From: Fischerella sp. PCC 9605
GTDB lineage: Bacteria; Cyanobacteriota; Cyanobacteriia; Cyanobacteriales; Nostocaceae
DNA: 64,000 nt
Reading direction: 5' to 3'
Assembly: GCF_000517105.1 (NCBI RefSeq)
Contig: NZ_KI912152.1
Span: forward strand, 278,192-342,191
The notes below the pieces were generated by a model. That model saw only the letters and a list, made by a program, of their open reading frames with translations, did not search any database and was not told the origin of the DNA. Positions 35,083-43,923 of the stretch are shown here, piece by piece. The translations under genes and the position numbers were made by a program. Numbering within the stretch: position 1 is the stretch's first letter; every line of letters starts with the position of its first letter.

Positions 35083-35111
35083 TCTACACTAATGTATGTA
35101 CCGCGTGTAGA
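35083..35111. promoter_or_regulatory. Operator-like palindrome TCTACAC/GTGTAGA
   Basis: TCTACAC (35083-35089) and GTGTAGA (35105-35111) sit directly at the start of the leftward RHH gene; CTCTACACGAGAG appears again near 35200. Likely binding site for that protein. Confidence 0.45.
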
Positions 35112-35359
35112 AATTGTACAGCTGGGTGGGGGTACTCAAAATTTCTGACGTGCCAAATCGTCAAAAACGTTAACGTGACGCTCATTAAAAGCGTTCAATC
35201 TCTACACGAGAGGGAGTTAATTGAGTACTTGGGAGAAAATCAGTAGTTTTTGCCAGCCTAGAGAGAAACAAGACATGAAGGGCAGTTAAATGTAAAATTC
35301 GATACAATATTGTTAGATAAAACGGTTCTTCTTAGAATTTCTATTCTGAGGATGGATCT

Positions 35360-36163
35360 ATGAAAATCCGCTCTGACGATAAATTTAACTCCCTGCTCTT
35401 CCGGAATTATCCGCACCAAGACGGTTATGAGTACTGGCAGAAGTTCGTAAACAGGCTCAGCCATATTCACAAGTCACTGGTAGCTGATGTATCAGATCGG
35501 CAACATCCCCACTTGCGTAATAATCTCAATTTAGAAGATGTCCGTGATGTTTATCGAGGACTTGAGGAATACGATTTCCCGATCTACTGGGTCAAGCAAA
35601 AACTCACTCTAGACTTGCTTCAGAAGCCTAGCAAAAAGAGGCAGACCTGGACACAAATCAAGTTGCCCATGCCAGCCGCCAGCTTTTTCATTCACGAAGA
35701 TACCCTTACGAGCAGCAGTGGTAGTTCACTTTTAGTTCTGAGCTATGCCCAACAGCCTGATGGGAGTATCGCTATGTTTGGCTATGCTCATGACGCGAAA
35801 GACGATATTTGTGGCAGGATTTACAAGAGCGATGTTGTGGATCACGTGAAGGCAGGCAGTGAAGAGTTTGTGCTGAAAACTTGGGAACTGTTGGCACAAC
35901 TGCTACGCTTTTGGGCAAAACACCGAGAGTCAATGACTGCCGAACCCGTACAGCATCACCACAATGAGAGGGGTGATCATACCTGGAACATCAACTGGAT
36001 TGATGACAAAGTTTCAAAGCGAACTGAACCCATAGGAGACCATACCAGCCCTAAGACTCATTGGAGACGAGGACACTGGAGGAACCAACCTTGCGGACTA
36101 GGGATGAAAGAACACAAGTTGATTTGGATTAATCCTATTTTGGTCAATTCGTCTCCCGAATAG
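35360..36163 (+). CDS. Hypothetical protein with THWRRGHWRNQPCG motif
   Basis: 267 residues. The only clear hallmark is the C-terminal SPKTHWRRGHWRNQPCGLGM followed by KLIWINPILVN, a motif that recurs at the ends of many plasmid and phage proteins of unknown function. The N-terminal part is charged and helical. Stands alone. Confidence 0.65.
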   Translation: MKIRSDDKFNSLLFRNYPHQDGYEYWQKFVNRLSHIHKSLVADVSDRQHPHLRNNLNLEDVRDVYRGLEEYDFPIYWVKQKLTLDLLQKPSKKRQTWTQIKLPMPAASFFIHEDTLTSSSGSSLLVLSYAQQPDGSIAMFGYAHDAKDDICGRIYKSDVVDHVKAGSEEFVLKTWELLAQLLRFWAKHRESMTAEPVQHHHNERGDHTWNINWIDDKVSKRTEPIGDHTSPKTHWRRGHWRNQPCGLGMKEHKLIWINPILVNSSPE

Positions 36164-36437
36164 TACTACAAAAAGGTAGAGGCAGCCGTCCTTGTGCAGC
36201 CTGCACATCGTCATCGCCAGTTCTGGGAGAAAAGGACGATTGCTGCTGTTAGGTGTGCGATCGCACTTACAACCTGTATACTTTGTAAGAATTTTGCAAT
36301 ACTTGCTTTCTTCTTTGTGCTACCTAGTGGTATTTGATATAAGGGCGAGTCCTTACTAGAGCTGCTAAAAGGAGAGTTCACAAAAAAAGCAAAGTTGATA
36401 ACCAATAGTCAGTTGTCAGTTAATTGCCGCGCCTGAT
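36164..36437. other. Spacer without a recognised gene
   Basis: Contains a HIP1 site and short AT-rich sequence; the leftward frame at 36211-36405 has no family features and a HIP1-derived join. Nothing else supported. Confidence 0.4.
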
Positions 36438-36836
36438 TTAAGTTTCTACAACTTTGGTAGAAAGCCCAGCCAAGGCACCACTTGGGGTTTCACCAATTAT
36501 ATAAACATCAATTTCAATTCTGCCTAAGCGATACACAATCGGGTTAGCTAAGTTCAATTTAATTGTCTGCACCAGTGCTTTAAATTTGGCTACCATCTGT
36601 TTTTCTTCGTCGCCGTGCCAATCTTCGTCAGTTGTGGCTGCACTAAAGAAGTTGTCCACACTAATAGTTTCAATTGGGGAGTCTGAAGAATGACCCATTC
36701 GCTGCACAACTTCTTGAGGTGTTATGCGTGCAGCACCTGACCACAAGAAAACTTCAAATGGGTACTCAGATTCACTCATCATGAGTAAACCATTAGCTGC
36801 TGCTTTTAGTTGGTCAACAATTTGGGTGTCTGTCAT
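36438..36836 (-). CDS. nuiA: NuiA-like nuclease A inhibitor
   Basis: 132 residues. The sequence closely follows the Anabaena DNA/RNA non-specific nuclease inhibitor: LLMMSESEYPFEVFLWSGAA, VDNFFSAATTDEDWHGDEEK and RIEIDVYIIGETPSGALAGL to STKVVET at the end, including the final acidic and threonine residues known to enter the nuclease active site. It should bind and block a NucA-type ββα-metal nuclease. No nucA is in the window, so the partner is elsewhere on the plasmid or chromosome, or absent. Confidence 0.9.
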   Translation of the reverse strand: MTDTQIVDQLKAAANGLLMMSESEYPFEVFLWSGAARITPQEVVQRMGHSSDSPIETISVDNFFSAATTDEDWHGDEEKQMVAKFKALVQTIKLNLANPIVYRLGRIEIDVYIIGETPSGALAGLSTKVVET

Positions 36837-36859
36837 AATCAGTAGATAGTGCGATCGCT

Positions 36860-37276
36860 CTACACGCTATCATCCATCCACCCGCACTCACAATCCCAAT
36901 GCACCCGTGCTGTATAGTCTCGGTTCATCTCAACGCCACACTGAGGACACTTGCCAGTAAACATTGGGTGCGTGTCCAGTAACCAAAGCTGTTCCTCCCT
37001 CGTCCAGCGCTGCGGCGGCTGAATAATTTCCTCGCCGTTATAGGTCACACGCTCTATTACCAGTTCCGAATCAATATACCTTGCCCCTTGGGGTTCCCAC
37101 AGTTCTTGGTCATCACCAATACCCAAAAAATCCACGAACTGCTTACCCTCTAGTTCGGGGTCAGGACGGAAATCAAGACAGGTGTTTGCTGCTGGGCCTG
37201 TGGGATGGACAGCACAGACAACATGGGGGTTATGGGAGTAGAACTGGCAGCTAGCGCACTCTTTGATTTTTGGCAT
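36860..37276 (-). CDS. Cysteine-rich double zinc-motif protein
   Basis: 138 residues. Begins MPKIKECASCQFYSHNPHVV then CAVHP and ANTCLDFRPD; ends CPQCGVEMNRDYTARVHWDC with a further CGW. Each end is a plausible zinc knuckle. The N-terminal motif is shared with the membrane protein at 18433. Its start region (AATTAAACTGGTACTATGCC) recurs in fragments at about 38655 and 41700. Function unknown. Confidence 0.65.
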   Translation of the reverse strand: MPKIKECASCQFYSHNPHVVCAVHPTGPAANTCLDFRPDPELEGKQFVDFLGIGDDQELWEPQGARYIDSELVIERVTYNGEEIIQPPQRWTREEQLWLLDTHPMFTGKCPQCGVEMNRDYTARVHWDCECGWMDDSV

Positions 37277-37372
37277 AGTACCAGTTTAATTCCTTGCACG
37301 AGTGCGACGCACCTACCCGTTTTTGTTATTCTATATCTGTACACCACTTTTATAGATTTATTGTTTACACTT

Positions 37373-37579
37373 ATGGCAGGAAGAAAAAAACTAGACCGCG
37401 TAAATTTACATGCACGAGTTGCACCAGGGACGGGGGATAAGCTCAAAGAAATCGCGCAATTACTGGGCTATACCTACGACAATGAAGGTTCAACAGGTCA
37501 ATTACTTGATGCGATCGCGTCAGGTGAACTAATATTAATCGCTACTAAAAATAGAAGTAATGCTAGTAAAAGTGGTTAA
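37373..37579 (+). CDS. Small putative RHH regulator
   Basis: 68 residues starting MAGRKKLDRVNLHARVAPGT at 37373, then DKLKEIAQLLGYTYDNEGST. The strand-helix-helix pattern fits a CopG-type protein for plasmid control. An upstream in-frame extension to 37205 overlaps the divergent cysteine-rich gene and is unlikely. Confidence 0.65.
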   Translation: MAGRKKLDRVNLHARVAPGTGDKLKEIAQLLGYTYDNEGSTGQLLDAIASGELILIATKNRSNASKSG

Positions 37580-37610
37580 GTTTTTGACGTAAAAGTGGTT
37601 TAAAATAAAT

Positions 37611-37633
37611 CTGGGGACGTTGCGTGTCCCCAG
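37611..37633 (+). terminator. GC-rich hairpin after the RHH gene
   Basis: CTGGGGAC (37611-37618) pairs with GTCCCCAG (37626-37633). It lies 31 bp after the RHH stop. No T-tract follows; an attenuator before the next small gene is possible. Confidence 0.45.
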
Positions 37634-37657
37634 TTACCAAATAAAGGAGGTGATTGA

Positions 37658-37850
37658 TTGAGCAAAAATGGTAACGGTCATCGAGGTTTTTGGAACCCGG
37701 TTAAAGTCTTTATCCGTTTAATCCAAGGAGTTTGGAAAAAGCGCTTTGGAAGTATCGGGGGAAACCTACCTCGTAGACTCGGAAGTTGTCAGAGATGACC
37801 TGGACGATATTGCAGACGAGCCAGATTCTCAAGACAACGTTGATAACTAA
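37658..37850 (+). pseudogene. Small gene with near-perfect SD and a frame break
   Basis: AAAGGAGGTGAT at 37644-37654 precedes TTG at 37658, one of the strongest ribosome-binding sites in the window. The frame reads LSKNGNGHRGFWNPVKVFIR and stops at 37798. In the +1 frame VSGETYLVDSEVVRDDLDDI continues to 37850 and looks like the natural end. The join is at the G5 run in ATCGGGGGAAAC. It is either decay, a base-call error or programmed +1 shifting. A terminator follows. Confidence 0.55.
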
Positions 37851-37862
37851 CATATAGTTAGT

Positions 37863-37890
37863 AGCCCCTAGTATCCTGCTAGGGGCTTTA
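37863..37890 (+). terminator. Rho-independent terminator
   Basis: AGCCCCTAG (37863-37871) pairs with CTAGGGGCT (37879-37887) around TATCCTG, followed by TTAC. It ends the small operon 37373-37850. Confidence 0.65.
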
Positions 37891-37915
37891 CTCTAAATTA
37901 AAACCTAGTTTGATT

Positions 37916-38242
37916 ATGGCAGATTCCAACACCGCAATTGTTTGTCCTGTTTATTATCAAATTATTCAGCGCCGAGGTAACGGCTGGGCTTTTAAGCATG
38001 GTGAGCCATTTATTAACTTATTTAACGCCCCGAATTTGTCACCGGAAGAAGAGTTTGCAGCTTTTGGCACTTCTATGAAGAAAGTCGCCATTGAACTATT
38101 CCGCATCAACGGCGGCAAGCAGGGCTATTACATAGCGAATATCTTGGATAAAAAATACTACTACTGCGGTACTGAGTGGGAGGATGTGAAAGTCAAGTTA
38201 AGGGAGTTGGGAATTGGTAGACCAGACCCAATGGAAGCATGA
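37916..38242 (+). CDS. Hypothetical plasmid protein
   Basis: 108 residues starting MADSNTAIVCPVYYQIIQRR. Alternating hydrophobic and aromatic pattern (GYYIANILDKKYYYCGTEWE) suggests a small alpha/beta protein. Not recognised. Confidence 0.6.
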   Translation: MADSNTAIVCPVYYQIIQRRGNGWAFKHGEPFINLFNAPNLSPEEEFAAFGTSMKKVAIELFRINGGKQGYYIANILDKKYYYCGTEWEDVKVKLRELGIGRPDPMEA

Positions 38243-38363
38243 AGACATAACAACTTGAATTAAGTCTAAAAAAATTAGTTGCTCTACTTGTATTCTTGGC
38301 TTTATTTAGTCTAATTTCAAATATTTAGAGACATAGTTTTCTCTTTTTTATTGTGAGGAGAAT

Positions 38364-38513
38364 ATGAAAATAAAAATATCTGACCTTAACATTCCTGAAG
38401 CTAACGACGACATTGAAGAATTGTCTCAAACTGAACAATTCAGTGTCAAAGGTGGATTACTTCCCTTAATTGTTGGGGTTGCCCTTCTTCTATATTCACC
38501 AAAAGCCTATTAG
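38364..38513 (+). CDS. Small peptide with double-glycine leader
   Basis: 49 residues: MKIKISDLNIPEANDDIEEL, then SQTEQFSVKGG, then LLPLIVGVALLLYSPKAY. The acidic leader ending GG and short hydrophobic core look like a bacteriocin- or RiPP-type precursor cleaved by a C39 peptidase transporter. GAGGAG six bases before the ATG supports translation. No transporter or maturation gene is next to it, so a small membrane peptide is the alternative. Confidence 0.55.
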   Translation: MKIKISDLNIPEANDDIEELSQTEQFSVKGGLLPLIVGVALLLYSPKAY

Positions 38514-38639
38514 AGAAGGGATCATTTGTCTAAAAATGTAGGGAATATCCTCTTCTCAAAGTAGTGGGAAGGGGTATAACCTACTGTTTGAGCGTAGATT
38601 AGCTTGTACTGTTGTCATTTTTATAAGCCTTTGTGCGAT

Positions 38640-38720
38640 CGCACTTCTTGATTTTCGGCATAGCACCAGTATATTGTGTGTCCAGTCGGGGCGATCGCAT
38701 TCTGTCGGTATAGCACCTGT
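38640..38720 (-). pseudogene. Truncated starts of an MPKIKE-family gene
   Basis: On the minus strand AATATACTGGTGCTATGCCG opens MPKIKKCDR and hits HIP1; just upstream a second similar start (GGTGCTATACCG) also ends at HIP1. They match the start of the gene at 37276. Two 5' fragments joined at HIP1 octamers. Confidence 0.5.
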
Positions 38721-38948
38721 TTTAGAAATCATTCGCACAGCAGTCCACAAGTTTTGGAGCAATAGTTGCAGCCCAGCCAATAGAAAACTTGCTCAACTTA
38801 AAGAATGGTGCAGCCGGTAGATGTCCGACGGGAGCCTCCAGGCTAAAAATAAGGTCAGAATATTGCCGCCAGTCTAACGAAACCATTACTTAATGCCCAT
38901 CTCAAGAACCCATCAGCAAACTTAACTGACATAGAAGTAACTGATGTG

Positions 38949-39221
38949 ATGCACCCACTATTTGGGCGAAGGTTTGCAGTGATATCCATATCAACCCCGC
39001 CAAGTGGTGAGGGTCATGCGGTAGTAGCCTATCGAGGTCATATGCGCTTACGCATTCCTTTATCAGCAACCCAATTAGCTCTCCCAAAACAGTATTTACG
39101 TACTAAGCTCACATTAGAGAGTGTGACTGAGTTAGTCACGTTAGCCAAACAATGTGAGGTTTTATGTCAATCCCACCCCGTGAGATCTGGGAACGCCTCA
39201 CCCCAGCACTCCAAGAAGTAA
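38949..39221 (+). CDS. DUF5372-like recombinase-associated protein
   Basis: About 90 residues: MHPLFGRRFAVISISTPPSG, then RGHMRLRIPLSATQLALPKQ and TKLTLESVTELVTLAKQCEV. Such proteins accompany large serine recombinases in bacteria, and here the next two genes complete that set. It may modulate recombination. The frame is open upstream of the ATG, so a longer form is possible. Confidence 0.7.
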   Translation: MHPLFGRRFAVISISTPPSGEGHAVVAYRGHMRLRIPLSATQLALPKQYLRTKLTLESVTELVTLAKQCEVLCQSHPVRSGNASPQHSKK

Positions 39222-39346
39222 TCACAGACGAACTACAAACCGTCTTCCAGGAGGTAATTTATGAGTACCTCAGAGCTAGTAACACTCCAACACCTGAACC
39301 GCAAAGCGATAATCTACATTCGTCAGTCTACCCCCACATCAATTAA
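39164..39346 (+). CDS. Small recombinase-companion protein
   Basis: 60 residues, MSIPPREIWERLTPALQEVI then DELQTVFQEVIYEYL. It overlaps the DUF5372 gene by 58 bp and the recombinase start at 39261, an arrangement that fits tight coupling. The end after EYL may be altered by the neighbouring frameshift. Confidence 0.6.
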   Translation: MSIPPREIWERLTPALQEVITDELQTVFQEVIYEYLRASNTPTPEPQSDNLHSSVYPHIN

Positions 39347-41313
39347 TCAGCAATCAGGAGAGTTTGCGTCTGCAATACGCTCTGCGTCAGCGAGCTATAG
39401 AACTGGGCTGGTCGGATAATAACATTGAGGTAATTGACACTGATCTAGGTATTACCGCCGCCAGCGCAGAACAGCGACCAGGCTTTAAAGAACTGTTAGC
39501 CCAGGTAACTTTAGGATTAGTAGGGATTATCCTCTCTTATGATGTTACTCGCCTGTCACGTAATTGCTCAGATTGGTATCCCTTGCTGGACTTGTGTGGT
39601 TACAGAGGGTTGTTTGATTGCTGACAGAGATGGGGTTTATGATCCCAAGTAGTGCCAATGGTCGATTATTGTTGGGACTCAAAGGACAAATTTCCGAAGT
39701 AGAGTTGCATACGATTCGTTCCCGCTTAAGTGCTGGGATTCTTAGCAAAGCCAGGCGTGGTGAACTGGCACTCACCTTACCTGTGGGTTTGGTTCGTGAT
39801 GAACTGGGAGTGGTGCAGAAAGACCCAAATCGTGAGGTGATTAACCGAATTAACTTAGTGTTTGAGATTTTTGGGCAACGTAAGTCAGCTTCCAAAGTGT
39901 TGCAGACGTTCAACAGTGAAGGGCTGTTGCTTCCACGGAGAAATCGCTTTGGTGATATTTTCTGGCGCAAGCCTAGCGTGGCAAGTATCATCTCAATTCT
40001 GAAAAATCCTGCCTACGCTGGTGCATTTGTATATGGACGTACACGTACTCTCAAACGTGGTTTGGTTTCAAATCAGCCACAACAAAAGCAATTGCCAATG
40101 GCCGAATGGAAAATCCGAGTCAATGACGTATATCCAGCTTACATCAGTTGGCAAACCTACGAGCGTAATCAGGCACAGCTTATGGATAATTATGCTGAGT
40201 ATGACCGCAATAAAACTCGTGGTATCCCTCGCCCTGGTGCAGCATTACTGCATGGGATAGTTTACTGTGGTGAATGTGGTCACAAGATGGTTGTCCAGTA
40301 CAAAGGCGCAACCCGCTATATTTGTAACTCCTTACGGCAGCAGCAGTATCGTGTGCCTGTTTGTCAGTATATTCCTGCTGATGCAATTGATGAGTACGTA
40401 GTCAATGCCTTTTTAGAAGCTTTGTCAGTTGTAGAGCTAGATGCTTATCACAAAGCTGTCAAAACCCAACAGCAGTCTCAAGAGACAGTGGAACGAGCGC
40501 ACTCTCAACAAATACAACGTTTACAGTATCAAGTAGCACTAGCAGAAAGACAGTTTAACCGGGTTGACCCGGATAACCGATTGGTAGCGGCCGAACTAGA
40601 ACAGCGTTGGGAAAACGCTTTACGCGAACTAAAACTTTCGCCAAGAAAACTATGCTCAACGTCAGCAGCCTCAAACAGTAGATCACCTACCAAAAGAACT
40701 CAAAACTGCTTTTATTAACATTGGACAAAGGCTCCCTGAACTTTGGCACAGTGGCACCTTGACACAAGTGCAAAAAAAATCTCTGCTACGCTGCCTCATT
40801 GATAAGGTCGTCATTCATCGTGTTGCACGTGATACAGTTCGCACTCGGATTATTTGGAAAGGTGGTGACACTACTAATGTTGACCTGCCAATCCCAGTTG
40901 GTTCATTGGCTGAACTCACCAATGCCCAGGAATTGGAAACTCAGGTTGTTAGTTTGAGCCAACAAAGTATTGATGACCAAGTTATCGCTCAACAACTGAC
41001 GGCACAAGGTTATCGATCGCCACTATGCAAAACTCTCCTGCCCAGTACAGTCAAAACTATCCGGCTTAAACATCATATTTTTCAAAACCGTAGCCAGTCT
41101 CATCCCCGCGAGATTTCGGGTTATCTTACGGTTCCTCAAGTTGCCCAGTCTTTAGAACTTTCACCCCACTGGATCTACGATCGCATTCATAACGGAACGA
41201 TCGCCATTAGCAAGGATGAATCAACCGGGCTTTATCTGTTTCCTAACCTTCCCGATACACTCTTACAATTCCAAAAGCTCAAAGCTGGAGAACTCCAGAA
41301 CTTGCGTTTTTGA
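39261..41313 (+). pseudogene. Large serine recombinase, frameshifted
   Basis: Full-length order is visible: AIIYIRQSTP with the catalytic serine, IDTDLGITAASAEQRPGFKE, SYDVTRLSRNCSDWYPLLDL of the resolvase core; a recombinase domain (SASKVLQTFNSEGLLLPRRN); a zinc ribbon (VYCGECGHK ... RYICNS); a coiled coil; and a C-terminal helix-turn-helix (VAQSLELSPHWIYDRIHNGT). Frame changes occur near 39345, 39608, 39648 and 40650. Intact relatives excise developmental DNA elements or integrate phages. The tail matches the remnant at 8583-8963. Confidence 0.85.
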
Positions 41314-41321
41314 AAGGAGTA

Positions 41322-41663
41322 TCAAGATGCCCAATCAAAAGAGCTGCCTAACTGCCACCCTACAACATCGCCAAATTTTGCATAATCTTGTCCTACGCTT
41401 TCCCAAATACGGCTCTGCACGGAGAATCCAAAACGTCCCTGACTGTACTTTACCCACAACCTATCTATCGTCTCTAGGTCTAGACAGGGGAATTCTGTAA
41501 AGTCTTCCTCCCTAAGCCAACCGTCTTTAACGCGACGAGCTATTTTTAGCATCACTGCCCCAGTTTCTTCATCAGCTTTTTGCCACTGCCCTGCTACTAG
41601 TAGGTCGCGTAACGGGGTGTAGTCCACACCTACATTTGAGAGTAGTTTATCTTGTTCAGACAT
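41322..41663 (-). CDS. GUN4-domain protein, probably 3'-truncated
   Basis: 113 residues with GUN4 hallmarks: LLSNVGVDYTPLRDLLVAGQ, ETGAVMLKIARR, FPCLDLETIDRLWVKYSQGR and FGFSVQSRIWES. Chromosomal GUN4 binds porphyrins and activates Mg chelatase; many GUN4-like proteins act as sensory domains instead. The domain normally continues about 30 residues, but here it ends eight bases from the recombinase stop, so the mobile unit probably cut its end. Confidence 0.8.
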   Translation of the reverse strand: MSEQDKLLSNVGVDYTPLRDLLVAGQWQKADEETGAVMLKIARRVKDGWLREEDFTEFPCLDLETIDRLWVKYSQGRFGFSVQSRIWESVGQDYAKFGDVVGWQLGSSFDWAS

Positions 41664-41834
41664 TAGAGCATTCTTAAAAGCGCAATTGGATTTTCTTCAT
41701 AGCACCAGTTTAATTGCTCGTTTACCTTCAGGCGATCGCGCCTCGGAAAATTAATATTATCTCTAATAAAAATCAAAGAAAATCTTATACAAGTGTTGAA
41801 ATTGATGATTTCAATATAGTTTAAAATAATATAA

Positions 41835-42215
41835 ATGGGGAGATTTAGCCCTGATTTTCTAATAATAAATAATAGTAAAAACTTGATTATTATAATACGC
41901 ACTCGTGCCACCCCAGAACAAATAGAACAGATGCTCCTGGAGCATAAATTTTATATTAAACTTGCGGTTGACATCGAACGCCGTATCCTTACCGGGGGCG
42001 GTGAAATGCATTTTGACTGCGAACAGGTATTACTTGAGGATGGCAGCAGGCAAGTAAATATCTGGGGTGCAAACTTTATGCCTATTAATCAAAAAATTAC
42101 TTATGATTCTCTAATCAATATTCGCCCTCGCCAAAACCGTTCAATGGAAATTTTAGACGCTACGATTAGAGAAATTGTTAGCCAAATTATCGAAGAGTTG
42201 CTAGGTAACGTATGA
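41835..42215 (+). CDS. DUF5674-family protein (pair A)
   Basis: 126 residues, with IIIIRTRATPEQIEQMLLEH, IKLAVDIERRILTGGGEMHF, LEDGSRQVNIWGANF and YDSLINIRPRQNRSMEI. The paralogue is at 51404-51754. The start is uncertain: the first 18 residues have no counterpart in that paralogue. Four-bp overlap with the partner gene 42212. Function unknown. Confidence 0.75.
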   Translation: MGRFSPDFLIINNSKNLIIIIRTRATPEQIEQMLLEHKFYIKLAVDIERRILTGGGEMHFDCEQVLLEDGSRQVNIWGANFMPINQKITYDSLINIRPRQNRSMEILDATIREIVSQIIEELLGNV

Positions 42216-42580
42216 CTGAGTTGACTAAAAAACAAGAACGCTTCCTACAAGATGATATCCCCACTCGCTTGGGTCACTTAGCGACAAACTTAGCTCGAAT
42301 TAAATCTTTTTCTGATAATTTGGCACACCCAGATTTTGCAGTCAGTCTCATCAGAGAAAGTAAATATTTTATTGAGTGGACAGCACCCCAAATGGATATT
42401 GACCAAGCCGCAGAGTTAGTGGAATTGGGGCGTACTTTAACACGTTGGCAATTTAACTGGGAAAAAATTTGGTCTGATACCACAGCTTTAAGCCAGGTTC
42501 AAGCTGAAGTCGGTTCGTGGTCGCAACGTGTCTTGGATATGTCGGGATTGTTATCAGAATCAGTCTCTGAAGCTTGTTAA
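42212..42580 (+). CDS. DUF5674 partner protein (pair A)
   Basis: 122 residues, helical. Shared with the partner at 51051: RLGHLATNLARIKSFSDN (there QLGELAATLARLKSWSQK) and the end SWSQRVLDMSGLL (there TWSERVLDMSGLL). It always follows the DUF5674 gene with overlapping stop and start. It may form a complex with it. Confidence 0.7.
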   Translation: MTELTKKQERFLQDDIPTRLGHLATNLARIKSFSDNLAHPDFAVSLIRESKYFIEWTAPQMDIDQAAELVELGRTLTRWQFNWEKIWSDTTALSQVQAEVGSWSQRVLDMSGLLSESVSEAC

Positions 42581-42679
42581 AGTTAATCATCATCTTTGAC
42601 TTCTAACTGGGGAACGCAACTATTAACAGGGTTCCCGAATTGGGGGTGCGATCGCACTGGCGAATGAAACAGTAGCTCA

Positions 42680-42898
42680 TCAGGGGGTTGTCGTATGATG
42701 TTCGACCTTAAAAGCAATGTGCATCGTCACCTTGTAGCGCACAATCTGATTGTTCTCGACATCAGCAGTCCAGTTAGTTATCTCAAGAGCGCTAATGCCA
42801 CGCAACGTCAGCGCCGCTTCTGCTAAACCCTGTTGCACTGCATCATCAAAGTTTTTTTCGGAAGAAGCTACAATCTCGATTACTTTAGCGACTGACAT
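42680..42898 (-). CDS. Dodecin family flavin-binding protein
   Basis: 72 residues: MSVAKVIEIVASSEKNFDDA, then VQQGLAEAALTLRGISALEI and NWTADVENNQIVRYKVTMHI. This is the beta-alpha-beta-beta dodecin fold, which assembles into a 12-mer that stores flavin or CoA. The family's conserved W in the second strand is present (TNWTA). RBS AAAGGAG upstream. Confidence 0.9.
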   Translation of the reverse strand: MSVAKVIEIVASSEKNFDDAVQQGLAEAALTLRGISALEITNWTADVENNQIVRYKVTMHIAFKVEHHTTTP

Positions 42899-43518
42899 GA
42901 ATATTCTCCTTTCGTTACATTTGTGATTCGCTCACTCAGCAGCATTGTTTCCGTTTCTTGGGTGGAGTTGGTAGGAAATGACCTGCACTGCATTTTAAAT
43001 TCCAATGGCAGTAGCAATAGCTTTATATCTTATGTGCTCCTTACTTGTTCGTTCTAATTCTCAATTTGTACAGAGCAGAATTAGCTTGTCGTCTACCATA
43101 GGGCAGTTTCCTTGGTTGTGTTGCAAAAAATTTTTGAGGAAGTGTTGGGACTAGCCGGGCGGTGCAGCAGATTGTAGCGGCGTGGGAGTCCGGCAATGCG
43201 TGAAACCCAAGAGCAGGTGACGGTGTTTATTAAGTCCCTACCCTCCAATGATGTACCTGACATGCTGCCCCAAGAAGTTGTGGTGCGGTTGAGCAGGAAG
43301 ATTCAAGCATAGTGGGTAGGTGCGATCGCTTTTTGGCTGGTTCTGGGTATCTGCCGAGATACCCGCATTCAGGGGACACGTAAAAACGGCAATATAAACG
43401 AATTACCGCAAGTCTACTACAAAACCCGATCGCCTCTAGCTTAAACTTGAGATGCCTTGCTAGTGTAAAAAATTACACTAATCAAGCTATAACTGTTGTG
43501 TAACGCGATCGCCTCCCT
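42899..43518. other. Spacer with a possible broken small gene
   Basis: At 43198-43317 a frame MRETQEQVTVFIKSLPSNDV ends VVVRLSRKIQA; just before it in another frame RAVQQIVAAWESGNA reads like its missing N-terminal part. Probably a decayed small gene of the conserved pattern. The rest is AT-rich with HIP1 sites. Confidence 0.4.
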
Positions 43519-43923
43519 ATGAAAAAAGTTTTGATAGGTCTATTAATTGCTCTGCTCGTCGGCTGTTCACAGGGACGAACACAAAAAAATGCTTCTACAT
43601 CTGGTAATTCAATAAGTGTCTTCCCAAAAATCCTGGCATTAAAGGATGGGAAGAAGGAATCAGCACAAATTGATATCTATGGACAGGAATTTGAAAAACT
43701 AAAAAAACTATGCATTGAAAGTGATAAAGATTTAGCTGGGATGATTGACTCCATTGTTAAGAAAGAAAAGGCATATGGTGACAACTCGGCTACAAATCTT
43801 GATACTTTAAAATCTTTTAATGATATGGCAGAAAGCGGCTTTGAGCGTAAACCAGGAAAATGTATGGAAATTTATCTAACGTTAAACAACAACTTAAAAG
43901 AATTAAATGAATCAAACAAATAA
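43519..43923 (+). CDS. Lipoprotein of unknown function
   Basis: 134 residues with a lipoprotein signal: MKKVLIGLLIALLVGC, the lipobox LVGC placing the modified cysteine at residue 16. The mature part is charged, with EFEKLKKLCIESDKDLAGMI. The end overlaps the zinc ribbon gene by 17 bp. Confidence 0.75.
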   Translation: MKKVLIGLLIALLVGCSQGRTQKNASTSGNSISVFPKILALKDGKKESAQIDIYGQEFEKLKKLCIESDKDLAGMIDSIVKKEKAYGDNSATNLDTLKSFNDMAESGFERKPGKCMEIYLTLNNNLKELNESNK

